NCBI RefSeq assembly: GCF_008831285.2
Contig: NC_045150.1
Location: 12,879,868 to 12,943,867 of the forward strand
Direction of reading: 5' to 3'
DNA: 64,000 bases
Source: Nymphaea colorata
Lineage: Eukaryota > Streptophyta > Magnoliopsida > Nymphaeales > Nymphaeaceae
A model generated the notes under the pieces. That model did not search any database and was not told the DNA's origin. It saw only the letters and a program-made list of their open reading frames with translations. The stretch's first letter is position 1. Every line of letters starts with the position of its first letter. The translations under genes and the position numbers were made by a program. Positions 11,545 to 22,908 of this stretch are shown here, piece by piece.

Positions 11545-12180
11545 TGATTCATATTCCTTAATGTAAATTTAGTGCTCGACACACCCCAACATTCTAAACA
11601 ATCAACGAGTCATGTTAAAATGATTTTAATGTCCTTGTTGAACTGATAACAAGTGAAAAAAGAGGGCCAAAATATGCAAATATATAGAGAAATCCAACGC
11701 TTGCAAAAGGTACAAAAAAAACTTCACTAACTTGTACAAGTTAAAAAATACCTCAACGTGTAGCCCCGTGAAAGCCTTTGAAAAGTCAAATGCTTATTTC
11801 AGCCATGGGCCCGAGCAGCTACAGCACCACCATGATGTCGTTCTTTATTGTGGATGGACGACTTTAATTGAGGTTGGTGACTGATGCAGAGGCAATTGTC
11901 GAATGCCGCTCACCATTGGCAATTATCTATGGTGAGGGTGCGCGGCCAAATCTTTTCTCCTCCACACTTGGCAATTATCTATAGGGAGGGTGGGTGGCTC
12001 AATCTTTTCATTTTAGCTATGTTATTGAAACTATCAACAAAGCTTTTGTTAGTGATTTTAGGTAGTTTTTATCATTATAACATATAACGTTGATAAGCAT
12101 TATACGGTGAGATATTTCTCGAGTATAATACTATAAAAATGTATTTTTTGAGAAAATCTCTAGAAAGTCTCAGTAAATTA
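11545..12180 (+). repeat. TNL upstream-region repeat, copy 1
   Basis: Begins TGTTTGATTCATATTCC and contains GCTCGACACACCCCAACATT, GTCCTTGTTGAACTGATAA, CACCATTGGCAATTATCTAT and GATTTTAGGTAGTTTTTATC. These recur in the same order at 14551-15340 and in part at 15870-16160, immediately before the TNL-L coding start. It therefore looks like the 5' region of a lost tandem TNL copy. No coding sequence follows it. Confidence 0.7.
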
Positions 12181-12381
12181 ATTTTTTTTAATAACTTGTT
12201 AAATTGATAAAAATGGTATTTTAGTAATTACTGGAAATGAAGGAAAATAATGTTTCAAATATTAGAGCAAAAACGACGTTAAGGTCAAGTAACAAAAGAG
12301 GCTTATTTTTTTTAATTAACCTTGAAGTTAGTGTTTGCAGAAAGCATGAAGAAAAGGTGGAAAATGCAAACAATTCATTTA

Positions 12382-13281
12382 GGGCCCGTTTGATGCACAC
12401 GAAAAATCCTGTGCATCGGTTGAAATGTGTACGGACGAGTGAAATTTCACTCGCCCGACGACGAAACAAACGTCGTAAAATTTCGCTCGAGGATCGAGTG
12501 AAATTTCACGCAAAAAAAAGTCGGCCCTGCCAGGGCCGACTATTTTTCGGGTGAAAGTTCACCTGTCGTCGCCCTTACCCGTCGACGACTTGCAAGGGCC
12601 GAAGCGGAGGGCGACGAGTGAAATTGGAGAAGGGAGAAGAGGGGGAATGGGAGGACACAGAGGGGGAAGGGAGAAGCGGAGGGGGAAGGGAGTAGCGGAG
12701 GGGGAAGAGGGGGAAGGGGGAAGCGACGACGGGTAAGGGAGAAGGGAGAAGAGGGGGAATGGGAGGACGCAGAGGGGGAAGGGAGAAGAAGAGGGGGAAG
12801 GGGGAAGCGGAGGGGGAAGGGAGAAGAGGGGAGAGGGGGAAGGGGGAAGGGAGAAGAGGAGGGGGAAGGGGGGCTGTCCACCGGACGACGCAGAGGGGGA
12901 AGTGTCAGGGGGAAGGGAGAAGCAGAGGGGGAAGGTTGGAGAGGGAAAGAAGAGAAATAAGGAATAAGGGAGACCGTGATCTCTTGCAGCCATGGCCGTG
13001 GTAGAGAACGCCGGCGTGGATTTGGGGCGTTGGATTGTCGTTGGCTGGCCGGAATTTTGGTGACAAAGTGCTTTCTCAGATTTCAACGGTCACTTAAAAA
13101 GTCCCTCATTCATTTTACCATGTGCATCAAACTCAGTTAATTTTACCCTGCAAAAAACTTCCCTGCAATCAAACAGGGCCTCAAATCGGAAGAAGGTTAA
13201 ATTTCATCCTGTATTTTTTTCAGAAAAATTTACCGTGGTAAATTTACCACGTTAAATTCTTCCTTGCCATCAAACGGGCCC
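12382..13281. mobile_element. Harbinger/Tourist-like non-autonomous element, 900 bp
   Basis: It has a 14-bp perfect terminal inverted repeat, GGGCCCGTTTGATG, at both ends and is flanked by TTA on each side (12379-12381 and 13282-13284). TTA/TAA 3-bp duplications with GGGCC(C/T)GTTTG termini are typical of PIF/Harbinger MITEs. The interior has palindromes at the left end and a 350-bp purine-rich block (GAGGGGGAAGGGAGAAG units, 12625-12960). A second terminus-like sequence (AATCAAACAGGGCC, about 13165-13178) suggests a related element is nested. No transposase is encoded; the Pro/Ser- or Gly/Arg-rich frames in the purine block are low complexity. Confidence 0.75.
12436..12540. repeat. Pair of palindromes at the left end of the Harbinger-like element
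   Basis: 12436-12453 is a perfect 18-bp palindrome (CGAGTGAAATTTCACTCG), and a diverged copy follows near 12494-12510. 12520-12540 is a GC-rich hairpin with two perfect 10-bp arms (GTCGGCCCTG / CAGGGCCGAC) around one central base. Confidence 0.8.
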
Positions 13282-13284
13282 TTA

Positions 13285-14550
13285 GGACTGTTTACCGAAA
13301 AACAAGAAAAAAACATGTTTCCGCTTTTTGTTTTTACTTTTTTTTTTAATGACGTGCTATTTGTGACTTTGGTATCATCCTTAATATAAGGAGATCTAAG
13401 AAATGTAGTTTTAGGAAAACGTCGAAGTAAAATAACCATGTAACAGCATCACCACCTCCTTATATAATGACCCATTTGGGTCCAAATTAAGATTAATGTA
13501 CAAATAGTAAGCAAAAGCACCAGCATGGTTTTCAATCAATTTGCGATGATATTTCAGTAACGAAGTCGTAAGAAGTACAAATTGCAAGAACATGGTGATT
13601 CTCACCAGGTAGAAAGTATCCTAAGAATCAAATGATTTAGAACTTCGTTAATGGTTTGTGTATATATAGTTTTGGGATTTCAATGAGTTTTTCCAACTGT
13701 TTCAAATTTATTTGAAATCTGATGATTAGGAAGATTATTAAAGAACAACAAATAATAATACTAATGATTAAATTGGTACATTAAAACCGATCAATTTTTT
13801 GAAGAATTCTTTCTAATTTAATATTGGTAGTGTGTCTGACCGATAAGGTCAAGTCAGCGGTGACCTTGCAAATTGATTTGCATAAATTTTCTGAAACCGA
13901 AATGGTTAATCCTTTCAAAGAATAGTTGGTTGCACTTCTAAGTGTTTATGTAATGGATGGACTGGCTTCAAGTGAAGTTGACAATTTAACATATTCATTG
14001 ACTAATTTACTTGTGTATGTCAAAGTTTCCAATTAAATAGCCTAACAGCCATGAACTGCAAGTTTCATATAATTGGATGACTACGAAGTAGCAATTTTCT
14101 TTTTTCTTCAAGTAATTGTTCACCAAGTTCCTAATTGAACTGAAATCTAGAGTTACAGAATTGAGCTCCTTGTGTGGTGGGAGTGCATGAATATCCCTGG
14201 TGTGGAATTCCAAGCCTGCTTGATTAACTTGAATCTAGGATGACCTTTTCAGATCAAGATTATGTTCTGAGATCAAAAGTATTTTGAAGCTGTTTTCTTT
14301 ACGTTTCACTGTATATAGATGAAGTTGCATTGTGAAAGACAAATCAAGTTTGGAGAAAGAAGGTTGAATGCTTCAACTGGTGGGCAAGTCAAGAGGTTTG
14401 TGAAGAGACGAAGAGAAGAGCTCGGCTGGTTGACACTTCCAACATGATTAGTCTCTTTCAAAATAAAAAATCCATTCATTGACAGCTTGTTTGCCAATGA
14501 TTTTAGGTAGTTTTTACCGATGGATCTGAGGATTGACAAAAGGTAGTGTT
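13285..14550. other. AT-rich intergenic stretch without recognised genes
   Basis: I see only short ORFs without family features (13411-13605, 14007-14213 and 14306-14539, all minus). A fragment near 14484-14520 (GATTTTAGGTAGTTTTTACC) resembles part of the TNL upstream repeat, suggesting further broken copies. No RNA gene was recognised. Confidence 0.5.
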
Positions 14551-15340
14551 GTTATGGTGTTTGATTCGTATAGACACATTTTTCCTTAACTCAGATTGAG
14601 TGCTCGACACATCCCAACATTCTAAACAATCATCTAGTCGTGTTAAAATAATTTTAATGTCCTTGTTGAACTGATAAAAAGTGAAAAAAGAGGGCCAAAA
14701 TATAGAAAGATACAGAAAAGTCCATCACCTGCAAAAGTTACAAAAATACCTTCACTAACTTGTAAAAGCACAAAAATACCTCCACGTGTAGCCACGTGAA
14801 AGCTTTTGAAAAGTCAAATGTTTATTTTAACGATAGGCCCGAGCAGCTTTAGCATCTCCATGATATGGTTCTTTATTGCGAATGGACATATCTTTCTTTA
14901 TTGTGAATGGACATATCTTTCATTATTGTGAATGAACAGCTTTAATTGAAGTTAGTGACTGGTGCAGAGGCAATTGTTGAAGGCCCCTCACCATTGGCAA
15001 TTATCTATGGGGAGGATGCGCGACTGAATCTTTTCTCCCTCCACACTTGGCGATTATCTATGGGGAGGGTGGGTGGCTCAATCTTTTCTCATTCCACACT
15101 TGATTTTTATCCTCATAGTTGAAACTGTTTGGTAAAATAGCAGTTTATGTCATTCATTATTTTTTCCTTGCAGTATCCTTTTATCTATGCTATTAAAACT
15201 ATCAACAAAAAGCTTTTGACAGTGATTTTAGGTAGTTTTTATCATTATCACATATATCATTGATGGGTATTATACAACGAGATATTTCTCGAGTATAATA
15301 TGATAAAAATATATGTTTCAAATAAATCTCCAAAAAATCT
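14551..15340 (+). repeat. TNL upstream-region repeat, copy 2
   Basis: Same order of blocks as 11545-12180: TGTTTGATTCGTATAGAC, GCTCGACACATCCCAACATT, GTCCTTGTTGAACTGATAA, CACCATTGGCAATTATCTAT, GATTTTAGGTAGTTTTTATC and GAGATATTTCTCGAGTATAA. It has an internal ATTGTGAATGGACATATCTTTC duplication near 14875-14925. No TNL exon follows. Confidence 0.7.
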
Positions 15341-15869
15341 CGGTAAATGAAAAAAATCTACCAAAGAAGTAAAAATTAAAACTAAACAAAAAATAAAAAG
15401 AAAACAAGTTGAAAATATATTTGATAAAGTGGTAAAGATGGTTATAGATTGTTAATGAAGGAGTTAATGTTCTTTAATTAACATTCATTAATTAAGGAGC
15501 AGTTGTGTCATATCTCTCTCTCTCCCTCTCTTTCTTCTTTATCACATTTAATCTTCTTTATTGCATTTAATGTGCTTCTTTATTATATTTAATGTTGTTC
15601 TACATTCAATCTTGCTCATTACACTCACTTACTTTTAATAGAAGGTGCACTAATTTAAAATAAAATGTCGATGCAGAAAAAAACCCAAAAATTGACTTTC
15701 TAGCAGTTTAATATGCATGTAATAAACGTATTTTTTTATTTGACATTTTTTTTTATAAAAGATGCGTCTTGTTCCTGGTTTTTTTCGACAGACATGATTT
15801 TGGCGTAATAATCGTGATATTTTCGAATTTATGGTTTTGAAAACGGACAATATGCAATATTGTTGTAAA
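15341..15869. other. AT-rich spacer
   Basis: Contains a CT-rich microsatellite (15510-15540) and repeated CATTTAATCTTC-like words. No gene was recognised. Confidence 0.5.
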
Positions 15870-16160
15870 GTCTAGTTCGTATAATCAAACTTTTCCTTAA
15901 CATTCATTTAGTTAGCGGCAACCCGGGGTAATAAATCAACCATCAGGTCTTGATAAAATGAGTAGAATGTCCTTGTTAAAGTGATAAAATGAAAAAAGAA
16001 GGCAAGATGTGGACCACCTCCATGATGTCGTTTTCTTTGCTTTGGATGCCTTGCCTTAATTGAGGAAGGTGGCTGGTGCGGAGGTAATCATAGAAGGTCC
16101 TTACCATTGGCAATGTTTTAAGGCGAAGGACGGCTCGTATTTCCACATTCGGCCACACCC
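15870..16160 (+). repeat. TNL upstream-region repeat, copy 3 (next to the TNL-L start)
   Basis: Shares AATGTCCTTGTTAAAGTGAT, CCTCCATGATGTCG, the GTGCGGAGGTAATC-like block and ACCATTGGCAAT with copies 1 and 2, then leads directly into the TNL-L first exon at 16249. This copy identifies the repeat family as the TNL 5' region, probably including its promoter. Confidence 0.65.
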
Positions 16161-16248
16161 GATGTTCTCTTTCTGTTTCTGATCAGTTGTGGCACGCTTT
16201 CTCATTGTTTCTTTGGGAACATTCTAATCTATTTCCCAATCGGTCACA

Positions 16249-16786
16249 ATGGAGGGGGCTACCGAAGAGAAGGCGTCTGCTCTCATGGTTGTGGTGTCGA
16301 TGGAACAGAGGCATCCTGGCAAGCTTCTCAAGGAGACGATGGACAGAAATTTGATGTTTTCTTAAGTTTTAGACGGGCTGACACTCGCAAGGGATTCATT
16401 GGCCATCTTTATGATGCCTTGGTAACAAGGGGCATCTCTACTTTCATAACGTGAATTTGGAGAAAGGTGAGAGCGTGAATAACTTGTCTGGGTACATAGA
16501 AAGGTCGAGGATGTTTGTGGCCATCATCTCTAAATGCTGATTCCAAGTGGCGTTTGAGAGAGATTACCAAGATGGTGGAGTGCAGGAGGGCGGACCGAAG
16601 GAGGCTCATCATTCCTGTATTCTTCGGTGTCGAACCTTCCGATGTTGGGAAGCAGGAAGGTCATTTTTTGCCAGCGTTCCAGAAGCATGAAAAAAATGAG
16701 AAGCTAAAGGAAGGGATGAGGGACTGGAAGAATGCTTTGCGTGAGGTTGGAAAGATATCGGGGTTCAACCTAAAGGATGCAAATGA
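16249..16786 (+). pseudogene. TNL-L exon 1: TIR domain with frameshifts
   Basis: TIR hallmarks are readable in three frames: KFDVFLSFRRADTRKGF (about 16347-16397), LYDALVTRGISTF, then LEKGESV after a shift near 16446, and VFFGVEPSDVGKQEG (about 16617-16660). A TGA at 16452-16454 stops the first frame, and another shift is needed near 16540. The ATG at 16249 is in yet another frame from DVFLSF, so the true start is uncertain. The exon ends at AATGA before a GTATGC donor. The NADase catalytic glutamate region cannot be judged because of the breaks. Confidence 0.8.
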
Positions 16787-17089
16787 GTATGCACTTAGCC
16801 ACCTTTCTCACCGATCACCCCCTCCCCCTTCTTTTCTCACTCTAGTGTTTAGACTAGCGTTCCATTTCCTGTTGAAATTTCTGACACCGTGTAAACGACA
16901 ATGAGCTTTGTGCATCACCATGCCCATCTCTCTTGGGGCCTCTTACTCTGAAGAAGGTTTAATTTTCATTACAGCAAGAATCCACGCCTACGCGTCTCAT
17001 CTTATCATTGAGATAATAGGGATAAAGTTTTTTTTTTTTTCTTTTTTTTTCATTCTAGCAACTAAGAAAACTTTACAAGATCTGTCTCT

Positions 17090-17505
17090 CACACACACAC
17101 ACAGACATATATATATAAGAGAGGGAGAGGGAAAAATTATTTGGTTTTTTTGGCTTTCACTCTCTGTAAATCATGAAGTATATTTAAGAATTACGTCTCC
17201 TCTTATTTATAACCAATTATTAGATTGAATGTTTTAGATGTTTTTAGCAAAAATAAAATATCTGATTTTATTGATAAGTTCACAACAGCAAGTTTTGGAT
17301 TTGGTTTCAGGGTCTTGAACTAATAACCCGTCGTGTACTAAAGTAATTACTATTGAATTTTCAGAACTTAGTTTTCAGTCACAATAAATATTTAATTTTT
17401 TGATAAATCCTTAAAATATAATTGCTATTTTTTTTCACATTGCGTTAACTTAAACCTACGCAGTACTTACTCGAGCTCTCCCCTTAGTCTCGACCCCCAA
17501 ACACA

Positions 17506-17552
<47 letters not shown>

Positions 17553-17553
17553 C
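17090..17553. repeat. Microsatellites in TNL-L intron 1
   Basis: CA/TA dinucleotide tracts occur at 17090-17117 and 17500-17553. They are not in the shorter intron 1 of the paralogue (42898-43442), so intron 1 here (16787-18066) has grown or the other has shrunk. Confidence 0.85.
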
Positions 17554-18066
17554 ATAATTACAAAAAATGCATTTTTTTCAAAAAATGCGATAAATTAATT
17601 AGCGGTTTAAAACTTAAAAAATGCATTTTTTTTAGAAAACGTTAAAAACGAAAAAAACACGTTTTTTCATTTTTTTTATTTTCTAATGTCAAACAGTTTT
17701 TTTATTTTTTATTTGTTGCAAATCTACTTATCTTTTGATGTTTCTGTTATTAGTTTTTCACTTACTTAAAATTTTCCTCATTTTTAGTTTTTTTTTTTAA
17801 TTTTAAAAATTTACTATATTTTTATCATTTTTTTCAAGCTCACCATGTTATACTCGAGAAAAACCTTGTAATTTAAAACTCTAAGACATTATTTATGGCT
17901 ATGATCTAAGACATTATTTATGGCTATGACATATATATATATATAATAATGTTGTTCTTTCCTTTTAAAATTATTTCAATATTTAGCTTCAGTAAAATGG
18001 GACTTGTATGGATGAAGCTTTCTTTCACTAATTATTGGTAGCCTATTATTTATTAATTCATTGTAG

Positions 18067-19225
18067 GCACGAAGCAGATCTTATAACGTGCATTTTGAAA
18101 AGGATTATGGAGGAAGTGAACCCTAAATACCAGCTCATGTGCGCCTATCCTACAGATCTTAATTCTGGCGTAAATGAGGTGATCGAACGGTTGGATAGGA
18201 AAGTTAGAATGGTTGGGATTTGTGGGATAGGCGGCATCGGGAAGACAACCCTTGCCAAAGCAGTCTACAACAGATTATTAAAGCAGCACAATGAGAACTG
18301 TTCCAGCTTCGAGAAGTGCAGCTTCCTTGCAAATGTCCGCGAAGTATCAAAGTAGAACAGTGGAATCGTTCGCTTGCAGGAGCAGCTGCTTCGTGATGTC
18401 CTTAGATTAGAAATGCCAATAAACGACAAGGACGACGGCATCACCAAGATCAGAAACAGAATTGGAGACATGAAAGTGCTTGTAGTTCTTGACGATGTTG
18501 ATCATAAAGACCAGCTCGATGCGCTGGTCGGCAGCCAGTCAGGTTGGTTCAGTAGCGAAAGCATAACCATTGTCACTTGTAGAGATGAAAGCATCTTTAA
18601 GGGACGACAGAAAGTCAACTACATGGTTCCGGAATTGGATCCTGCCCAATCGCTTAAACTTTTCAGTCAGCATGCATTTAAGCAACCCGAGCCAAAATCA
18701 GATTGGAGAGGTGAATTGTCGAAGAAAGTTGTGTCAATTGCTGGTGGGATACCTCTGTGCCTCCAAGTATTTGGGAGCCTCTTCTCTGACATTAAATCCA
18801 TTGAAGGATGGGAGTCGAAGCTGGAGCAATTAAAACGGGATCAAAATGAAGAAGTCCATGTTAGGTTAAAAATAAGCTATGACAGCCTTGATACTAAAAA
18901 ACAGCGGATATTCTTGGACATAGCATGTTTTCTTATTGGTTGGGAGGATTGGATGCAAGTTTACCCAGGGGAATTGGAGAGATGGGAAGAGAGGAAACAA
19001 AAGAAAGAATACGCAATGCTCATGTGGGAAGGTTCCAGACTTTACCCAACTGATGCAATTGAAGAGTTGCAGCGTAAATTTCTAATCAGCATAAATGATG
19101 AGCATGGCACATTTGAAATGCATGATCAAATACGAGACATGGGAAGAAATATTGTCCAGCAGGAGCCGGTGGCAACCAGGTTTTGGGAAAATAACGAAAC
19201 ATCGCAAATGCTTCAACGAAGAAAG
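18067..19225 (+). pseudogene. TNL-L exon 2: NB-ARC domain with one nonsense codon
   Basis: Motifs in order: P-loop GIGGIGKTT (about 18220-18250), RNBS-A FLANVRE, kinase-2 KVLVVLDDVDH (about 18472-18505), RNBS-B-like ITIVTCRD, GLPL-type GGIPLCLQVFGS (about 18745-18780), RNBS-D FLDIACFLIGW, and the MHD motif FEMHDQIRDMG (about 19111-19143). A single TAG at 18353-18355 breaks an otherwise open 386-codon exon; the paralogue has CAG there. The donor is AAG/GTAAGT. An intact MHD and P-loop show the lesion is recent relative to the domain. Confidence 0.9.
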
Positions 19226-19640
19226 GTAAGTATGAGCTTCTACACGTTCTTCATTTTCTCTTCTTTTGGTCTTTCTTTATGACGAATGCTCATTCTTGGA
19301 AGTCGTACGTATGATGGACAAATGGAACTTAGTTGATCAGCAATGCCAACTTGACATGATGGCGGACTCCTGGCTACTAGCCTACTATTAATAACGACGC
19401 CTGGATATGTTGCTTTATTTGGCATCTGGCAAAAATTTTGTTATTCTGCTTCAAGGACTCCGATAGCTGATCTCTTATTCCTTATGATAGTTTGCATAAA
19501 GCTCTAAATCTAAATTGTGCCTTCTTTTGGCTGAAAGCTTTAGCAGAAATCATACGACATCACTTGGAGTGCTTCGACGTTTTCATTTTATCAAGGAGCT
19601 CATTTTTCTTCTTTCTTTCTGATGATCTTTCCTGTCTCAG

Positions 19641-20543
19641 GGAACAGAGAAGGTTGAAGCCATTATTTTCCACCGTCACGTCGGGCAGCATAATATTCCA
19701 CCTTTGAACACGATGTCTTTTAGAAACATGGATGAGCTGAGAATACTTGATACAAGCTGCGTCAGGATGGAGGGCTCGTATCAGGATCTACCCAAATCGT
19801 TGAAGTTCCTGAGGTGGTGGCAGTGTCCATTGAAATCATTGCCGATCATCGACTTCGATGTTATGAACATTGTAGTGCTCGACCTGACAGAGAGCATCAT
19901 AGAGGAGTTTCTAGGTCCAAATGTGACTAACTCGTGGTTTTTTCATTACCTCCACCCCCAAGAGGTGAACTACTCGCGGACATTCAGCCAATTGAAAGTG
20001 CTTATTCTCAAAAATTGCAAGAACCTCAAGAGCTCCCCCGATTTTAGGCTGATTCCAAACGCAACCAAATTGGTATTTGAAGGGTGCACCAAGCTTGGTC
20101 GAGTCCACGAATCGATCGGCGATCTCCAAAGGTTGGTGCGCTTGAACTTGGGAGACTGTCGTTCTCTAAAGAAAATACCTGATAGCATCTGTCGCCTAAG
20201 TTCTTTGGAGAAGCTCGTCCTGAGCGGGTGTTGGTCACTGGGAGAACTCCCAGAAGAGATTGGCAGGTTGACGTCTTTAAAGGTGCTCCAATTAGGCCCA
20301 GGGGATATGCAAAGACTTCCGGAGTCTGTTGGCCTGTTGACAAACCTGCAGGAGTTGGAAGCCATCCTTTGCACGGATTTGAAGACCATCCCAGACATTT
20401 CAAATTTGCAAGCCCTGAGACGTTTACGTCTGAGCGGATGCTCACAGCTGATGGATGTTCCTGGCCTTAGCAAACTGAGATGCCTAGAGTCCCTGCAACT
20501 CAACGGCTGTAATGCACTAAGGGACATGAATGACATGATGAAG
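19641..20543 (+). pseudogene. TNL-L exon 3: leucine-rich repeats
   Basis: An open phase-0 exon of 301 codons after a TGTCTCAG acceptor. It begins GTEKVEAIIFHRH, the usual start of the third exon in TNL genes, then shows about eight LRR units with the plant LxxLxxLxLxxC pattern (for example SLEKLVLSGCWSLGELPEEI, ALRRLRLSGCSQLMDVPG). It ends ...MNDMMK before GTAGCT. This exon has no internal stop. LRR surfaces usually set effector specificity. Confidence 0.88.
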
Positions 20544-20835
20544 GTAGCTTCTTTACATATTTATAAATCAGTATCGTTTTCATATACTTCTTGCTGGCCT
20601 GCATTCTGTTTTATCGACCAGAATAAAGTAGAGTAAAAAGTAAAAATCTTTTTTTTCTCTGGGGGTCGTCTTATTAATACCTTGGCTTGGACTGCTTTGT
20701 TGGTCGGTTTGCTTCGATTCTGTACATGTACATTGGCTGATTAACATCTATATGTACTCATATCAACATATATATATATTAAATGTGCATGTATATAGTT
20801 TATATCTAATCTTATTTTAAATGTGCACCTACCAG

Positions 20836-21282
20836 GAAGCGAAATTCGAACATTGCAAATATCTCAGCATTCCTGGACAGCCGATTGATTATTCCCGCTC
20901 CAAATCCACAGGCGGATGGGCATGGTTGGTGACGGTATCTTTTGCTCTCCCCAATGTGCCCCGCCCAGGCAGGACTGGAGTTGTTGTTGAGGGCCGCGTG
21001 CCACGGTCTTATACAGTAACCCAGGTTAAGGCCGAGAGGCATGATAGTTCTACGATAATCTTTGAAGAGGCAGAAAGTGATGAGGCATAGACTGAACCGG
21101 AAGAGGTGATACGGATCTCCCGTGGTGGAGCTCTCATCCCTCGGAAGTTGGAGGATGATAAAGGGAAAGCAGTCATTGTAAGAGATGGGAAAGGATACCG
21201 AAGGATCGACGTCACGTTCGAGGCGAAAAGCGACTTTCAAGGTACTCGTTTCCGTATCGACTTGTACGGGCTACGACCCTGA
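20836..21282 (+). pseudogene. TNL-L exon 4: C-terminal post-LRR domain, with nonsense codon and deletion
   Basis: After a CTACCAG acceptor the frame EAKFEHCKYLSIPGQPID corresponds to the post-LRR (C-JID-like) region of TNLs, where an IPG..IP motif is common. It ends at TGA 21280-21282. A TAG at 21088-21090 truncates it. Compared with the paralogue exon (681 bp) it is 234 bp shorter: about 186 bp are lost between two GAGATGGGAAAGGA-like direct repeats, and a 48-bp GGACAT-repeat expansion of the paralogue is absent. Both differences keep the frame. Confidence 0.8.
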
Positions 21283-22401
21283 GATCCATGCAGTTTGCAT
21301 TTGGCTATATACATATGTCGAGTGTATCAGTGGCAAACTTTGACACTGGTTTGCTGTTTGATGGGGTGGGGGTAAATTAAGGACAATATGCGTCTCAATA
21401 TCAGCCTTATTTTTCTTGTAGAATTCAATCAATTAATATTTTTGAAATAAATATCGGGCTTGAAGCGTGGATCGGTCACCTGATATGCATCGACTTATAT
21501 TGGCTTGTGCAAACCACTTTAAGGAAAAAGTTTTAAACAATACTGTATTAAATATTGTTATGTATTTAAAAAGAAACTTTTTATTTGCTATTAAAGTTAA
21601 TAACTTAACTATATACGTTAGTTGTTAAAATTAGAAAACTTAAAACATGTTGAATCATAGAAAGTATACAATATATCTATCTAAAACAAAAAAAATTAAA
21701 GGATAAATAACAAAACAACATAAAACTATTAGAAACGTATCAATATTTTCTAATACTTATATTAATTATTACTAACGAGTTTTAACCGTACCAAATATCA
21801 GTGATTTAAATCTTTAAAGTAATAGGACTTGTAAAGATTGATGATTTAAACTATCCTTCAAACGGAGCACTATGTGATATAGAAAGATTTTAATGACAAG
21901 AGAGAAACTCTTTCAAAATGCTGGACTAGGCAGTGTTCTTGAAAAAAGTTCATTTTAAGGTCGGTCGATTTTGTAAAGGGCTTTTCATCCCCACTGCCAC
22001 CTCCTCCCTTCTTTTGTGTCTAAGAAACCAATGGAAGAACGGAGAGAGAACGAGAAGCGAGTGAGAGTGAGAAGAGGAGGGAGGGAGAGAGAGCGAGAGA
22101 ACAAGTGGGTGAGCCAGCGAGCACGCGAGGGAAGTTGAAACACAGTTTAGGGTTTAGATTTTGAGGGGAAACCAATGGCATTTGAGGTGCTGCCTTCAAT
22201 TTGCTCTATGCATCATGCGTTTTCTTCAATCAATCTTCTATACCTTATTTTTTTCAATTTATTTTCTGCATATTCGCTGTTTCATAGTATTCTTCATCAT
22301 GAACTGATTACAGTCAGACGCAAAAAAAAAAAAAAACTTTTTGTCCTGCTTGTTTTGCCGATTTTTTAAGATACACGCGATATCTTTTTGTTGTTATTGG
22401 C
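21283..22401 (+). other. 3' flank of TNL-L, shared with TNL-R
   Basis: The sequence runs parallel to 47901-49010. It is AT-rich, then near 22020-22175 shows an AG-rich leader-like stretch and ATGGCATTTGAGGTGCTGCC (22175), present in both copies and followed by a 64-codon frame with no recognised family. It could be the 5' end of a further gene that was duplicated together with the TNL. I do not assign a product. Confidence 0.45.
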
Positions 22402-22842
22402 CTTTTTTCTTATTTTTAGCAGGTCTTTTTCAAGAAAACTCGATATGTGTGGCTACGTTATGGCCAATCTTCTTCCACCACCAGCAAATGGAAAGCCAAT
22501 TCCAGGAACAAGTGCTGGGTATTTGTGAGCCCGTATGGCCAGATGCATAACTCCGACAACTTAATGCTCATAGCCCACCGTGAAATCTAGCCTTGTTTGC
22601 CAATAGTATCATGTCTTCCCTGTTGAGCATCTCAAGGTTTGAAAGATTGATTCAACCCACCTTTGAGAAAGTTCTACTCAACGCTTCCCAGCCAATCAAG
22701 TGAGCCATATGCTCGTTGCCCAATTGCCACCACAGAAAATTTGCCATAACTGAATTTAACGAGCCATATGCACTGTGGTAACTTGTACATTCTAAACCAA
22801 CAGTTAGGAGCTTTCCAATAACATGCTTTAAAAGGCATTGGC
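22402..22842. other. 440-bp segment missing from the paralogous block
   Basis: Flanked by ATTGGCC on both sides (about 22396 and 22836). Block R has a single TTATTGGCCGGCGG at the matching point (about 48997). Either block R lost it by recombination between the 7-bp repeats, or block L gained it. No coding content was recognised. Confidence 0.6.
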
Positions 22843-22908
22843 CGGCGGCATATGACAGGCATTTAGCCTTCCAACTGCTAAGTGTGCACTTGATTTTCTC
22901 TTCTGGAG

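Larger units (their letters stand above)
16249..21282 (+). pseudogene. TIR-NBS-LRR resistance gene, pseudogene L (L6-like)
   Basis: The layout is the classic four-exon TNL: TIR (16249-16786), NB-ARC (18067-19225), LRR (19641-20543) and C-terminal domain (20836-21282). All boundaries have GT/AG, and the coding phases fit: exon 1 to 2 splits a codon to give ...DANE-HEADL, and the later junctions are phase 0. Such proteins are intracellular receptors that sense pathogen effectors; the TIR domain signals after NB-ARC activation. The segment LERWEERKQKKEYAM after RNBS-D and the MHDQIRDMG motif resemble the flax L6 group. The gene is dead: at least two frameshifts in the TIR exon, a stop at 18353-18355 and another at 21088-21090. 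The second and third are absent from the paralogue at 42850-47900. Domain and exon calls are seen directly; the L6 affinity is from remembered motifs. Confidence 0.9.

Noticed and set aside
12540-13086. Long Pro/Ser-rich (minus) and Gly/Arg-rich (plus) frames up to 175 codons
   Set aside because: They come from a purine-rich tandem block inside a Harbinger-like element. All frames are low complexity and no domain or codon signal is present.
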